Below, piece by piece: positions 11,291 through 30,500 of a stretch of DNA of 64,000 bases (positions within the stretch are counted from its first letter, which is position 1; each line of letters starts with the position of its first letter). Origin of the DNA: Scolanthus callimorphus (lineage: Eukaryota; Cnidaria; Anthozoa; Actiniaria; Edwardsiidae). The notes under the pieces are model-generated. The model saw nothing but the letters and a program-made list of their open reading frames with translations. It did no database searches and was not told the origin of the DNA. The translations under genes were made by a program, and so were the position numbers. Where the stretch lies: NCBI GenBank assembly GCA_033964015.1, contig CM066913.1, positions 19,739,854 to 19,803,853 on the forward strand, written 5' to 3'.

Positions 11291-12432
11291 TATAGCGCGC
11301 AAGTGATGGGGGATCCTGGGGGGACCTTTCCGAGTTGCTCTTTTTTTCTGGGATTTCGGGATGCAATAATTTCTTTTAGGGCTTCCTAGTCCTGCCGTTC
11401 TGGGTGGGCTTCCTGTGCTCGGAGATGAACCGTGAGGATGCGCGGAGGGTCTCCCGTGACGTCACGTCCGGATCAGACACGTCTTACCAACCACAGAAAG
11501 CCCACCAGTCAAAACGTCATGGACTAGGCAGGGGCTTAGAGGAGGCTTACCCCGTCCACACTGACGCATTTTCGTTTGAATCCGTACACTTTTTGATACG
11601 TTGAGGCCTTCGGTCCACAGCATCACGCATCATTTCATCGAACCCGTATAAGTTTGAAAACGCTCGAAGGGGCGCACTCGGAGGGGCACAAATTAAACAT
11701 GGCGGCTCCATACAATTTACTGTAAGTCTTGACGCGTATTACGTTACTCAATTCAGGCGAGGTAAACATCTGCAAAACGGATGAATTTTGCGCATTTTGC
11801 GTTTCTAAACTACACAGAGGACTTGAATTGCTCGAGCAATTGTGAATTGCAACGTGTGCTCTTTGGCTATATTGGTAGAGAGAACGGGGTTTCCAAGTTT
11901 TTGTGCACGTCCTTCCAGATCTGATCACGCACAGTAGGCTAGTAGGCTACTGACATCATCTTCGCGTGTATCATTTTTCGATGTCTTCGCCATCAAAATA
12001 TTGTCTTTCTCCTGGTTTTCTTCTCTGTACCACTGTCACTTTCATCATAGCGTGCATCACGTCTGCTGTCACTTTCTCTCAATTTTTAAAATTCCTTAAT
12101 CTTAATTAATTTTAAACTGTAAAGCGCTGAGCTATAGCGCTATATAAAAAACGTATTATTATATTATATAATGACTTCCGAATTCTTCAAAGACTAGCGC
12201 ATCTTCGCCCTCTTCTTTCTCGTCTCCTTCCGCTTCGGAATCCCCCTCGCCCTTCTAACGATGTCTGCAGTTATGGCATCCACTTGCTTGCTTAAACATG
12301 CTTCTATGGCACGGCAGGTTATTTTGTGTTACGTACAACTGGAGTTCGAATTTTGTACTTTCCATACAAGGCTCGGAAACTCGAATTTTGTTTGTCCTGG
12401 CCAAGTATAATGACATTGATAGGCATCCATTA

Positions 12433-12849
12433 TGCACCAGTCAAAGTAAACCCCGAGACCCCCCACCCCGGGATATGTGGGGGCATTAGAATGAAATTGG
12501 CGCTAAAACTTCCAAATTTCCCACTCTGTGGGGACAGGTTCTATGGGCTAAATAGCAGGAAATCCTCCACCCCCAGGGGCAGCCCAAGAACATGTCAATG
12601 CAACTTCATCAAAGAGTCTTGAGATTTTCCCTCCCGTGCCGTGGCAGAAAAATATTGTACAGTATGAAAACCCCAAGAATGTCGATGCGGGTCATATACA
12701 GTAAATGTATGAAAACTTTCGCAAACATTATGCGGATGACAGGCTTCATGTGACACCCGACTATTTCTTTAACTTCCAAGAGAGGAGAGACCCCACCAAT
12801 GCCCCACATATCCCGGGGTGGGGGGTTCGGGGTTTACTTGACTGGTGCA
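12433..12849. mobile_element. 417-bp MITE with TTA target duplication (Harbinger-like)
   Basis: The ends are TGCACCAGTCAAAGTAAACC and its inverse. TTA flanks both sides (12430-12432 and 12850-12852), the trinucleotide duplication typical of PIF/Harbinger. The inverted arms extend about 50 bases through a C-rich segment and 'gggatatgtggggcatt'. No transposase. Confidence 0.75.
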
Positions 12850-13159
12850 TTACGCGAGGTCTCAAAAAACATTTTTCTGCACATTAGATGATATCCGTTA
12901 CGCGCGAATGAATTAGCGAATAATGATATATGCGTTGTTGCAATAACTCCTTCGAACATTCCTTATGGTCTCCTTGATCTTTCGGGGCTTCAAGTTTCGT
13001 GAAATCACCCCCCCCCCCCCCCCCCCCCAACCCCGACTACGCCCCTGATGATAGTGGGATTCCGCAGATTCTGTGGTAGTGGGCATGTTTTACTACTCGG
13101 GCTGCAGCTTCTATTCCTTTATCAATTGCTACGAACAAATGAAAAAAATTCCAAAAATT

Positions 13160-13365
13160 ACTTTTGGATAAGATACTATAGGATTATTCAAAGCTTCAGG
13201 AGGCTAGATTCCGCTAAGAAAATAGCACGAAAAAAGCGATATTTTGCCTTTTTGAGTGCTATTTTCCGCGGAATCTACCGACTGAACGCTTTGAATAGAC
13301 TTGAATCCTATGATATCTCGTCCTCAATTTACACAAAAAAGAGATATCATAGGATTCTATACCAA
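13160..13365. repeat. Foldback element
   Basis: 'ataggattattcaaagc' and 'gattccgc...aaaatagcac' on the left are repeated inverted as 'gtgctattttccgcggaatc' and 'gctttgaatagacttgaatcc' on the right, giving a stem of about 70 bases. A further inverted 'agatatcataggatt' lies at the right edge. Confidence 0.6.
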
Positions 13366-13395
13366 ATGCCCCAGAGAAACCCAAAATACAGAATA

Positions 13396-13832
13396 CAGTA
13401 AAAACCCGCATTAAAGAACAGGTGTTTTGGGGATTCAGGCTGATTTTGTTCTTATACATTGGGTGTTTTCTGCAAATCAGCCTGAAAATGTTCTTAGGTG
13501 TTCTTTAAATTGTTATTAACATCAAATACTGCATACACTACCAACAGTCAAATAAGAATACGACTGGCAGAAAATTAAGCCACATGGCTAAATGCACCTG
13601 GAAATCCCCATACAGTACCTGCTCTAGAAATCTGTGTGCAATGGTCTTTTGATCTACTGTACTCTACCACTAGGTTAATTACTGTACTCAAATCTAACTG
13701 GCAGCCATTTTTTTACAAGAACAATTTTTCATTTTTCAGGCTGAATGTGTTCTTATGTATAAGGTACCTTTTTGGCCAAATTTCAGCCTGAGTATTCTTA
13801 ATCCACTTGTTCTTTTATGCGGGTTTTTACTG
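13396..13832. mobile_element. 437-bp MITE with CAGTAAAAACCCGCAT ends (pogo/Tigger-like)
   Basis: It starts CAGTAAAAACCCGCATTAAA and ends with the inverse GCGGGTTTTTACTG. TA flanks it at 13394-13395 and 13833-13834. Short 'gttctta' and 'cagcctga' motifs repeat inside. TA duplication and CAGT termini are typical of pogo/Tigger elements. Confidence 0.75.
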
Positions 13833-14254
13833 TACCTGAAATAAAATGACTGTGATACCAATATACCCAAAACCCCTGGCAGGGCTTCACATGTTATAAG
13901 CTAATCACGAGGGGCAGAAAGTTGTGTATCACAAATTTGTTTCGTCCATGAATTTCAATTGCCAGATAACAAGACTTTTATATTTATCTGCAAGTTACCG
14001 TAAAAAACAAAGAGGTATTCTGACACAAGGGAGAAACTTGCTGTATATAGAAACTGTAGAAATGGCACCAGTCCCACACAATGTGTGAAAAACGGAGCAC
14101 CTTGGTGGATTTTCTTCTAGGAAATTGTTCGGCGCTATTAACAACTTGCTCCACACATAGTTCAGCAATGTTGTTCAGCAATGTTGCAAAGTCGTGAAGA
14201 TCGAACATCCGGTTTGACTGTAACACTTTTCTAACGGTGCAACAGGCAAAGGAA

Positions 14255-20168
<5,914 letters not shown>

Positions 20169-20290
20169 GTTGCAAGATGGCGGACGCAAAAGAGAACGAA
20201 AACCACGTGGATCGATCTACGATACACAAATTCAGTACGCTGCCGTTGCATTATGGGTGTTACACAGATATCCCGTGACCAATGCATCAC
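20169..20290 (-). promoter_or_regulatory. RPS28-B promoter/5' UTR
   Basis: Directly upstream of the start codon is CCGCCATCTTGCAAC (YY1-like, common at ribosomal protein starts). Next is a pyrimidine tract (minus strand CTCTTTT near 20188-20194) that could be the 5' TOP start, then a CACGTG E-box near 20204. The stretch is shared with copy A except for a few short insertions. The 5' UTR would be only 20-30 bases. Confidence 0.55.
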
Positions 20291-20299
20291 CGGACAACC

Positions 20300-23200
20300 T
20301 GATTGTCACATTGTAATTCTAGTTTACTCGTAGTTCTTCTTTTGTTATATTCTTTTGCCACGTCTTAATAGAGCTGGTATGCTTTGTTCTTCTGTGTACT
20401 GTGATATAAACAATATCAACCAAAGGTTGAGATTTATGATCAGTGCGAAAACTTGTAGCGGCGCGAGAGAAAAAAGTACCATGCGCACCCCTGTTTCTCG
20501 CCTGACACGCGAACGTTTCACTTTTACAGTTCTCAGAGTTATTCTCGCAGGATAGCAAACTATTGAATGCAAAAGAGAAAAGTCTCTCGGCACGCAAGCA
20601 GTTTTAATATCAGCAGTATATTGCTAAGCAATGCTTGAGCTATGAGTCGTCTAGACTAGGTTCGTGACAGGCGGGAAGAATTCTGCAGAAAGCCAAGCGA
20701 GGGAAAGTCTATCCGTAAAATATTTTTGTTGTGCGTTCGAAGGTATTTTTCTCTTAAATTGGAATTCCTTTCAAGAAGGTCGTAGAGCCAGTTAATTTAA
20801 CCGTAGGAAGCAATCGAGTGTTTTGACCCGGGCTGTTCATTGTGATTTATTCTTGCACTGAAAGGTATTAATAGAACTAATAAGCAAAAAGAAGGAAAGG
20901 CATAAACATTCTTCATGTTTCTTCTTTATGCTCCTGTTTTTAACGAAATTTAAAGGGGAAAATGCATCCGAAAAACTGAAAGATTTTGAATATATTTTTA
21001 GACGTATAACGCACTGATAACGCTCATAAACAAGTCAGCCGTGTGTACTTTTTATGTAAATTCGGTCGGACCTCGCTTGACATGTTTGCATTGATGATAT
21101 TTGTACTCCCACACCCGATCCGGAACCAAGGTCACTGCAGTGAGCTGAAATCAATGAAAATTGTTCTCGTTTCTAAATTTCTGTAAGAAATTATTATTTG
21201 TGTTACAAGAATTCACTATTTTCTCTGCCCGCATCTCAAAAAGGTTATAAAATTGCTCCGGAGAAATTGGGAGTGTAGCGTTGACCTCCGGCACTTAACG
21301 GAAGTGACGTCACATACAAGGCGGAGCTTACTTTGTACCGGTTTGATTGAAGGTGACAACTTCTTTGTTTAGACTGTCTCTGCTAGACCATCTGCCAGCA
21401 CGCACAAAGACCCCAGTTTAGAACGATATGGGAAAAATAGACTGCTAAACGCATGAATGTTTAATTTTTCTGTCTCAAAATTTTGAGTTGTCATCTCGAC
21501 CTGTTGTGTTTCACGCTGCGCTGGGAGCCAAACACGAAACACGTACGTTTGCGCACGCTCATAAATTTGCCCCTTCGCATGATGCCATTTCATGTCTGAT
21601 CATACAAATTGACAGAGATGGTGCTCTTTCGCTAACTGCGCAGGATTCTCTGACATCCACGTGCAAAACTGAACGCGATAAGATCATTCGGGCAAACACG
21701 AACGCTGCGCCGAAGAGTTCACAGAGTTGACAGCAGAAATGTTTTTTGACATCACTCGAGTGGAAGTGAAAGTAACATAGCTTTGCCCGATAGTTATGTA
21801 ACGGATTGAGTTCACTACCTTTACATGGCGTGCTGCCAAATATTATTCCTCTTCTTTGAAATGCCCTCTCTTTCTATGAATAAAAACAATAACAACAAAG
21901 CTAGGAAAAAACATCGTATGGATTTTCCCCAGTGAGTATAAGTTTAATACGGCGTATCATATGTAAGGAGGCTTTCATTGACCTTGTGTGTAAAATATTT
22001 TTTAAGTGGTTCGCGAGATCCTGAAACATGCTATATTTTCGAGTACGTTAGAACTTCGCAGCCAATCTCACAGCCGTGTTTTCTGTGAATTTTCCAAGAG
22101 AAAGAATGTTTCTTTGACTATGTACGATGTATCGCAATCGATTCATGGCGCTACTTGCGAGACAGACCGTATCGAACACAAAATCGAGGAATCTTTACAC
22201 TGGAATGGACTCCGGACGGTAGGAATGCGTCAGTATTATAAATTGAATTCCGCTGGTATTTCCATTCAGCAAATACGGTTTCCTTTTAAGCAGAGCTCTA
22301 GCCATACTTACAAGAGCTGTTTTAGCGATGCTTAGTTTTATAAGGGCGAAGAAGAATACCGCGCAAAAGATCTGCGGCGCCATTTAAGTGGGATATGAAG
22401 TGGCAGCCGTAACGGTGTATGCATTGTTTAAAAAGACTTCCATTTTGCATAAAGTCTGATCTTAACTCGCTCATTCTTTATGATCTCTTGTCTATAAATA
22501 TTACACGGCACTAGTCTGCCTTTGGCAAAATAGATTTCACATGCGCACATTTATAAATGCACTGCGCACAACATGAAAAAGCCCTATCAATAAACACGAG
22601 GACGCGATGAAACTCTAACGAGCCACCTATCTCGTCAAGTTCACAGAATGCGAAATTATTTGCTAGGGACTAGAGTGATATAGAATTCACCAACTGCTTG
22701 CTATCGTTAATTTTTGTTATGGAGTTATGACGGATTGAATACTGCTGCGCCAATTTTTCAGCTGGCATAGGCTACGGCTGCTACCCCGGAGCGACCGTTT
22801 TCAAAAACGAGTGACTATGTAGGAGACTGCGTAGGATACTGCCCTGAAGCCTCATGATATATAAGCACGAATGACGCACAAAAGGGAAAGAATAAGAATA
22901 ACAAAAGAAAATCTTTGTTGATGTACGAGATTTGGAAACTCGACCTTGCTTTTTTTTAAGTGGGAGGAGCTGGTCTACAACCATGACAACGTAGGCTGCG
23001 GAATCACGTAATAGTACCTTGTCATCACCCGGCCTTCGTGCTTATGGGCCTTAGATACAAAAATGTCTTAGTAAAGGCAAGCATAGCATTTTTCAAATTT
23101 AGTTGCATTGAGTGAGCAAGTTGAACAATCTTTACAAAATCGATTAGGAAGTGTGTTGGAAGTGTGTTGTGGAAATTCAAAATTTGTTGATAAAGGGGTC

Positions 23201-24595
23201 ATACTAGGGCCCTCGAATGCCCCCCCCCCCCCCCCCCCCAATTAAATGCTCGCAACTTTATCCGATGGTCGCGCAAATTTTTGAAGCATGCTTGCATTGT
23301 ATTTTATACTGTGTTCGAATGCTCACCATCAAAATAAACTAAAATGCACGGTCTCGCATAAATACCGAGATGCTCTCCAAGGACCATTTGGGAGCACTAC
23401 AGCTCTTTACGGATGTGTGACTGGTATCCATTGCAACAGCAAAATTGAACAAAACCGCAATTTTTTGGGGGCAAATTCCTGAAACGTGGAAGTCATAATT
23501 TTCATCTGAGTCATACCGCGAATGAGCCCCCCTGGCAAAAGTTATGGTCACAATTTTTTTTTCTGAGCAAAATTAGTAGGCATACTCCGACAGAAATATC
23601 TAGGCCACCTATAAAAAGTTATATTGAGAACATTCTGTAGTACTTTTTTTTTCAATCAATGACATGGCTTCAGTAAGTTCACCCAACCACACTAGAAACT
23701 AGAAACTAGCCCTGCTAATTTCTAAAATGGCAATCATTTTTTTTCTCGCTTTTTATTATTTGCCAATAAAGATAAATAATAATAAATAATAATGTTTGTT
23801 TGTTTGGGTGGGTGGGTGGAACTTTCTGACACTGTCGCACCAAACGTAGTTTCAAACGAATTGTATTTTTCGCATGAAGAGTTTCGACGAAATGTACTTG
23901 GCTCAACAGGGAACATCGGCACAAGCTCGACACCGTGATTATTGTTATGCATACATTATACTGTAGGCCAAAAGAAAGCCGTATGTCTTATAAAGTTTTA
24001 CTCAGGGAGTCGACGGAGTCAGAATCAAAGTCCATCCTATTTCTATCTACATTTATTGGAGCCACCCTGATATGTAACGTTGTTTTCACCAAAGTAGATT
24101 ATTATTATTAGAGTATATAGCACACGGCCTACTTGAAATAACAGTTCATTTCTAATCTCTGTGCACGTGCATTATCAACAACAACAACATGTGCCTCATG
24201 CGACAGACAATAGCCGAGAATGTAGACCGTGGATAAACAATAAAGTTATTATTTGTTATATTATAAGTGTCATAAAAGTATCTGCCTGTAATAATGTCGT
24301 ATTGTCCCAGAATGTTGCACAAACTGCTCGTTTATAAAGGTCTCCACCATGCAACGAAGCGATTTTCACTGTCCCTAGACGCTTTCGCTATATTCCTAAG
24401 AGAAATCCAACTTCCTCTTTTCATATGCCATTCCAAACTTTACATACAGCAGCGTGATGCCAAGTTCTAACCAATCAATGACCGGTCCTTAATGATCACC
24501 ATGGCAACCATGCTGGGCCCAGCAGTGAGCGGCGCAGTGCGAGCCACTGGCCATGACGAACTCAAGTGACACATCTCTGACAACCTCCACACAGC
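20300..24595. other. Intergenic region between RPS28-B and SSBP
   Basis: The two genes diverge here. I find no conserved coding sequence; open frames are short and unrecognised (for example 22006-22335 plus). Visible items are a CRE palindrome TGACGTCA at about 21305 within 'gaagtgacgtcacatac', a C17-20 run at 23220-23239, and tggg and aataat repeats at 23775-23820. The DNA just before the SSBP start (24520-24560) is GC-richer and is the likely SSBP promoter. Confidence 0.5.
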
Positions 24596-27500
24596 ATGTA
24601 CTCTAAAGGAAAAGCGAACACAGTGCCTTCAGATGCCCAGGCACGGGAAAAGTAAGCTTTCTACAAAAATCCACTCCTTATGGACCCCAAAATCGCAATC
24701 TACAGGGTCGAAAACATATATTTGCGTGCTCAAAATGGGCGATTATATGGCGTACTCGATTGCAAACTCCGAGGACTAGCCGCCTAGTTTTACTCATGTC
24801 GACCGTTGTCGATTATTGTAGCAGTGAATGCGTTGACGATGTGGGTGTTTTATTTTTATCTCAGGCTGGCTTTATACGTCTACGAATATCTACTGCATGT
24901 TGGAGCACAAAAGAGTGCACAAACGTTTCTAAATGAGGTAATATTTTGAGTAAAAGTTGAAGCGTAAAGCGGAGCAATGTTGAAGTTGACCGTTTCGGCA
25001 TCAAAGAATTGGCAGGCGCTATTGGCAGTAGTTCGACTAGTTGGCCCTTGTCAGGATGGCTGATCCTTTGGCTCTATTTTCTCATTTTGCAGATAAGATG
25101 GGAGAAAAATATAACGCTAGGCGAACCTCCAGGATTTCTTCATTCATGGTGGTGGTGAGTTATACTGACTGAACTAATTATGAACAATGTTTGATGTGAG
25201 TTTTAAAACTAGGTCCCTCATTACATTCACCCGTAGTAAATGAGGCCTTCCAGCTTAATGGCCGATCGTACTTTCAGAACTTTAAATCTTCTAGCCAGCC
25301 ACACGTTAATCCCCTATAGAACCAATTCTTTCAGGTTAAAATCAGGCTGTTTTTTAGATTTTCCCGCCCAAATTTGAGCGCTTTCACCATCTAATGGCTG
25401 TGTTTTTGTGCTGTTCTAGTGTTTTCTGGGATCTCTATTGCGCTGCACCAGAGAGAAGAGATAGTTGTGATCATTCTAGTGAAGCTAAAGCCTTCCACGA
25501 TTATGTGAGTTCAAGTTAAAACTCCAATATTAACAGTTCCTATTGCAATTTCCGAGTTTTAATCTCGAAATGCAAGATAGTAGCCTTTGGCAGAGGGGGT
25601 ATATGCTGTCACGCTACAAAATGCATTGTTACTCGAATGAACATCCACGCGTTGAAATTTTACCACTGAAAAAAACTCCCCCGTTCCAAAGACTCCTCAA
25701 CGTGCATTAATTATTTCATAGATTCGATTTTCAAGCTCTAAGATCGGATTGATTGCCATATATCCTGTACTACTGTAGTTTTATTGATGCGAGAAGAAAG
25801 CACCTCGCTCGTATTAATTTATTCTAGTTGTTCCCAGACAATTTTTGCCTGCAGATGAAAATTTTAAGGCTAGGAAAAAAGCGGGTTTTCGAATTTGGAA
25901 ATTCAAACTTGTGCAATCTCAAATTTCGGGACCAATCATACTAGTCGTACACCGGAGTCTCCAATTATTCCGTATAAGCTTAACGAATCGGAGCATATAA
26001 AAGGCCCTGAGAGAGGTTTATTGTCCCTCACTGAACGATCGCGATATTAAACTAAAACCTGCTATTTGAAATAAATCCTGTGCTGTTTGGCTTGCACGGT
26101 CGCGCACAAATGCCCGCCGATTTCAGCACGTGAGAGAGTTGTTGCTGATCTTTATTATGGGCAATAACTGGTACAGTACCGTTCAGGGGTTTTGTCAGTT
26201 GGTTATTTTTATGAATGAGATGCAGGGGTTTTTGGAGATAGTTTATTGTGGTCTTGCCACCAGTTGAGTCGAGTTTTGACTAGGGGGACATTTCATGATC
26301 AGAATAGTGCTCAAAACTGCAATGGGTTGGTTTGTTTATGCTCAGTGAACGGTTCGTGAGTTCCAGCTAGTTATTCGATTCCCAAACTATCGTCTTAAGC
26401 GCGAAGCGTCCTCGATTTCATTCGAAGCGCGTCGTGAATAAATTAACTCGCAGAGTTAAGTTACAAAATCTTGAATACGAGAATAAGTTGGCGTCTGGGT
26501 TTTATTTTGCCCTTGCTAACGCAATCGTGGTGTTATCTGACTAAATTTTCCCCACTCATGATCGAGGCAAGGATTTTTACGACTAAAAAGTTATCCAAGA
26601 GTCACTGTTTTGGTCATGAAATTTTTTCTCGGTCTTTGTTCGGTTCATTATTGTCGCTCAGTGCCGGGAAAGCTCGCAAAGAGTCAAAGAATTAACATAT
26701 ACTCAGGAAGGGCTGGAATCCAGTTCTTATTGTCACATGACGTGGCCGAAATATTTGAACGAATTTGTGTGTAACATTTTGAAAACAGTCTAAACTTCGA
26801 CTTAGAGTCACAGGAAATCAATGCGATGAAAATTCAGGAAGCCATTTCAAAGTCATTCTAGAACACCTGATCGACATTGAAAGGGGTTTCCAACTTTTGT
26901 CAAAGCCAACGCGAAAAAGAATACAGTAGTAATCTTTTCCTTTAGGTAATCATATCGCTGATTTTATTGTCTGTAGAGGAAGACAGCTAAGTTGAGATTC
27001 TGGGTGGTCTGTGTTTTCTCGAGACGCTAAACTCTTGACATATCTGAAATTTGCATTGGTCAAAAATCTGAGTTGTTTCTTGTGCTCAATGCAAATCGAC
27101 TAAGACAGGTGTTGAATTTCGTCCCTGAAGCATTTCGGGTAGTAGCGCTGTTACAGATTTTCTATTGTCTCTAGGCCTATAAGAACGTGAGCTGTATTCT
27201 CTACTAGCATTTTTATCATTTACCCAAAAACGAAATTTTGTGGTGATATCTAGCAATAGCAAGATAGATTTTTTAAATCAAAGAGATTTTTAACTTGTCG
27301 TTTTCATCTAGTAGAATGCATACACAGTGTTTGTGACACAAACAGTGGGTATTCCATGGATTTACAATAACATGAATAAATAAGTCTCATCCCTGAACTG
27401 TGGTTTGCTTCTGTTTTGACATTTCTGTTTGCCATTTTACTCCTTTGATATTTCCTTTCAAATTTGACACAATTTTGGGCATTTAAAAACTATGCCATCT

Positions 27501-30500
27501 GATCCTTGAGTCAACTCAATCTCTTTCTTAGCAGTTCTAAAAGGAAGTAAGAGCAGAAGACCTATATCTTTGACAGGATATCTTAGGAGTGTTTTATCCT
27601 TATGACCTTTGAGAAAAACCCAAATGACCCCAAGAAAATCTGTACTGTGTTTATGCGAACAATTGTTTTTCTATTGTTGGTATTTTGGTTTATACAATCA
27701 CTCTAAATGAGTACTTTGGAAATATTTTGGGTCTTCTGGGCCGACTTGTTTACAAGTTAGATGTGCCCATTTTGGTTGTCGTATTCCTTGATCTTTTGAA
27801 TTAATAATGAGATCCCTGAGAAAAAGCACAAACTTACACAGATATGAGCTATGGTAGATGCACAGGTTTAGGCATTTAATTGACTTGAAAAAGCTGGTGA
27901 ATTCTTCTAGAGAAAATCAAACTAATGGTTTTTGCCCCTTCTGATTATAGTTTCCTGCCTGCACTCATTGAACACAAGAAAATTTTCAGATTGACACTTT
28001 GAATATAAAAACCTTCACAGACAGACCCCTTTGTTTGCTTGAATATTCCATGCTAAAAATAGAACCTTGGACTCAAATAACACCTGCCTCAAGAGCGCTT
28101 CACAACTGAGACTAAACTTTCTTGCCCTAACTGTGCCTAAATTGTTGAGAAATTAGCATCTTTTTGGGGTGATATTGAAATTAAATATATCTTTCTATCT
28201 ATGTTTTTCTGTACAGAAATATTCATGCAGGTTGATTTTATTTTAATGTTATTTTTCGGGTTTAGTGTAAATTTTGTTTCAGAAATTATGTGAGTAAGAG
28301 TTTGTGATTTAGTATTACCCTGTATAGTTCATGATATCATACTATATTTCAATTTTAGCAGTGAGTTTTGTAAAATGCCAAGCATAGATGATTTAATGTG
28401 GAATTGGTGGTCAATAATATTGTAACTTGAATCTATAAACAGGAAGTCTGATTCCAATCGTCGAAGGGTTTTAATGCATTTTTATGATTTATTTCCCAAA
28501 CTCCAAATCAAACCTTGGCAGTTTTACACTAGATGGTAACCACTTGATTAGGAACTCTATTGATCTTGCATTTATTATAATTTTTTGGGGTGTTGTCATC
28601 TGCAGTCACTTGCAATTATAGAACTCGATCATTTCTGTTTACAAGCAGGGAAACGTCATGAAATCAGTTATAAAGTTAATAATCAGAGTCTTTGAAGTTA
28701 GATCATAAACAACAAAAGTTCACATGCATATTGAACACTGTATGATTAACATTAAGTGTTCAGGTTTTCTTCTACTTAAAATTTCATGCAATATAGAGTC
28801 CTTTAAATGTGCTAGTGAAATCAAGAGCATATGAAGACATTCCAGACACCCACATCAACTCCAGAATCTTGGGAAGCTTGAACATTTGTTATATATATAT
28901 AAATTAGTTTTTCCCCAAAAGTATAGCACTCCGTCTGAAATTGCTATAGAGTTTGAAAGGTGTCCCTTGAGATTGAAGATTTCAATGCAAGAAAGAGAAA
29001 GATAAGGTTCAAAGGAAGTGACACAAAAATTCTGAATAACACAGCACACAGCAATTCCAAACCACTAAATTACCAATATACCTTATAGGATTAGCTGCCC
29101 CCTTCAAAAAGTTTTTTTCACCTCTCACAAGTTTATTATTGCAGTTTCACATACTATTGGGCATGACAATATTTTGTATTTTTTACCGCAATATTGCATA
29201 AAAAACAGCCATATTACTGCAGTACCACAAACTTCAAAGACTTCCTCAGTTAGTATGATGCAACTAGATGTAGACAGGATATTTTAGCCCATCCCTGGTG
29301 AAAAACTTCAATGTCAGTATCTAAAAGATCTTGCAGGTTCCAAATAGGATTCAGGTCCTCAGTTCCTGTAAGATCTTAAAAGATCCTGCTTAGGTTTTTC
29401 ACCAGGGATATTATCATGGACGTCAACCCCAAATCAGGAGAAATACAGTAAATGTATGGCAGTTGTCTTGAATTTTTCCCAGGAGATGGAGCAAAAAATA
29501 TTGAGACTCCTGTAAAACCGGGAGAGTTGACGTCCCTGTATTATACAATGTATTATACAATGACAAATGTGCACTCTTATGGCATACCTGGCAACTCTCC
29601 TGGATTTCACAGTTTTTACCATTAGTCTCGCACGAAAAAATTGAACTTTCCATATATTTTCCTGTATATCTCCCGGGTAAATTTCTTGTGATTTTCTCAT
29701 ACAGTAGCCTGAATTTCAGACATATTTTCCCTCTTAAAAAATATGACAGCAAATTATGTCCGAATGCTGACAGCAAAATTAAAGCCCAGCAGCCCCAGAC
29801 ATACATACGAAAACTCAAACATGACTCGAGCAACGTGATCATTGTATTCAATGCTGATTCATTGAAAAATTAGCGAGAACACCAAAAGCTAGAAGAGAGA
29901 AACAATGAAAGCTTAAAATCAAGACATTATGTAAATCTAATGATGAATCCACTGGTGAGATCGGTTTGTTGGATTGCAACAATGCAGCGAGGGTGATTTC
30001 CTTTTTCCACAGCCATCCCATGTGCTAGTCCAATCAGAATCGAGTAACAAGATCTTGGTACTTGAGGCATATCTGGGCACAAATTTTGCTGTCAGCATTC
30101 TGACATAATTTTCTCTCATATTGCTTTCATAAGGGAAAAAACGTCTGAAATTCAGGCTACTCATACAGTTGTTGTATCGCAATCTCCCGATTTGGAGCTT
30201 TCAGGTTAGGTGTCATTACAGTACACACACAATTGACATCATAGCATGCACATGCTACTAAAACCCAGTTTGAAATCTGTGTCCTGTCTGGCCTTTTCAT
30301 CTTGAAAAAAAATGTTGTATTAAACAAATAAGTCTCATGCTTCATATAGATAGAAGGTGTAATTGCATCTGCTGACATTCATTTTTGCTCATGACACATC
30401 ACTATGTTGTCATCTGTGAATGAGTGGACCATAACAGGGGAATAATAAGACCAAGTATTATTAAAAACAATAATTATCATAATCATAATTATATTACAGT

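Noticed and set aside
22006..22335. 109-codon plus-strand frame upstream of SSBP
   Set aside because: No domain or family resemblance, composition like the surrounding intergenic DNA.
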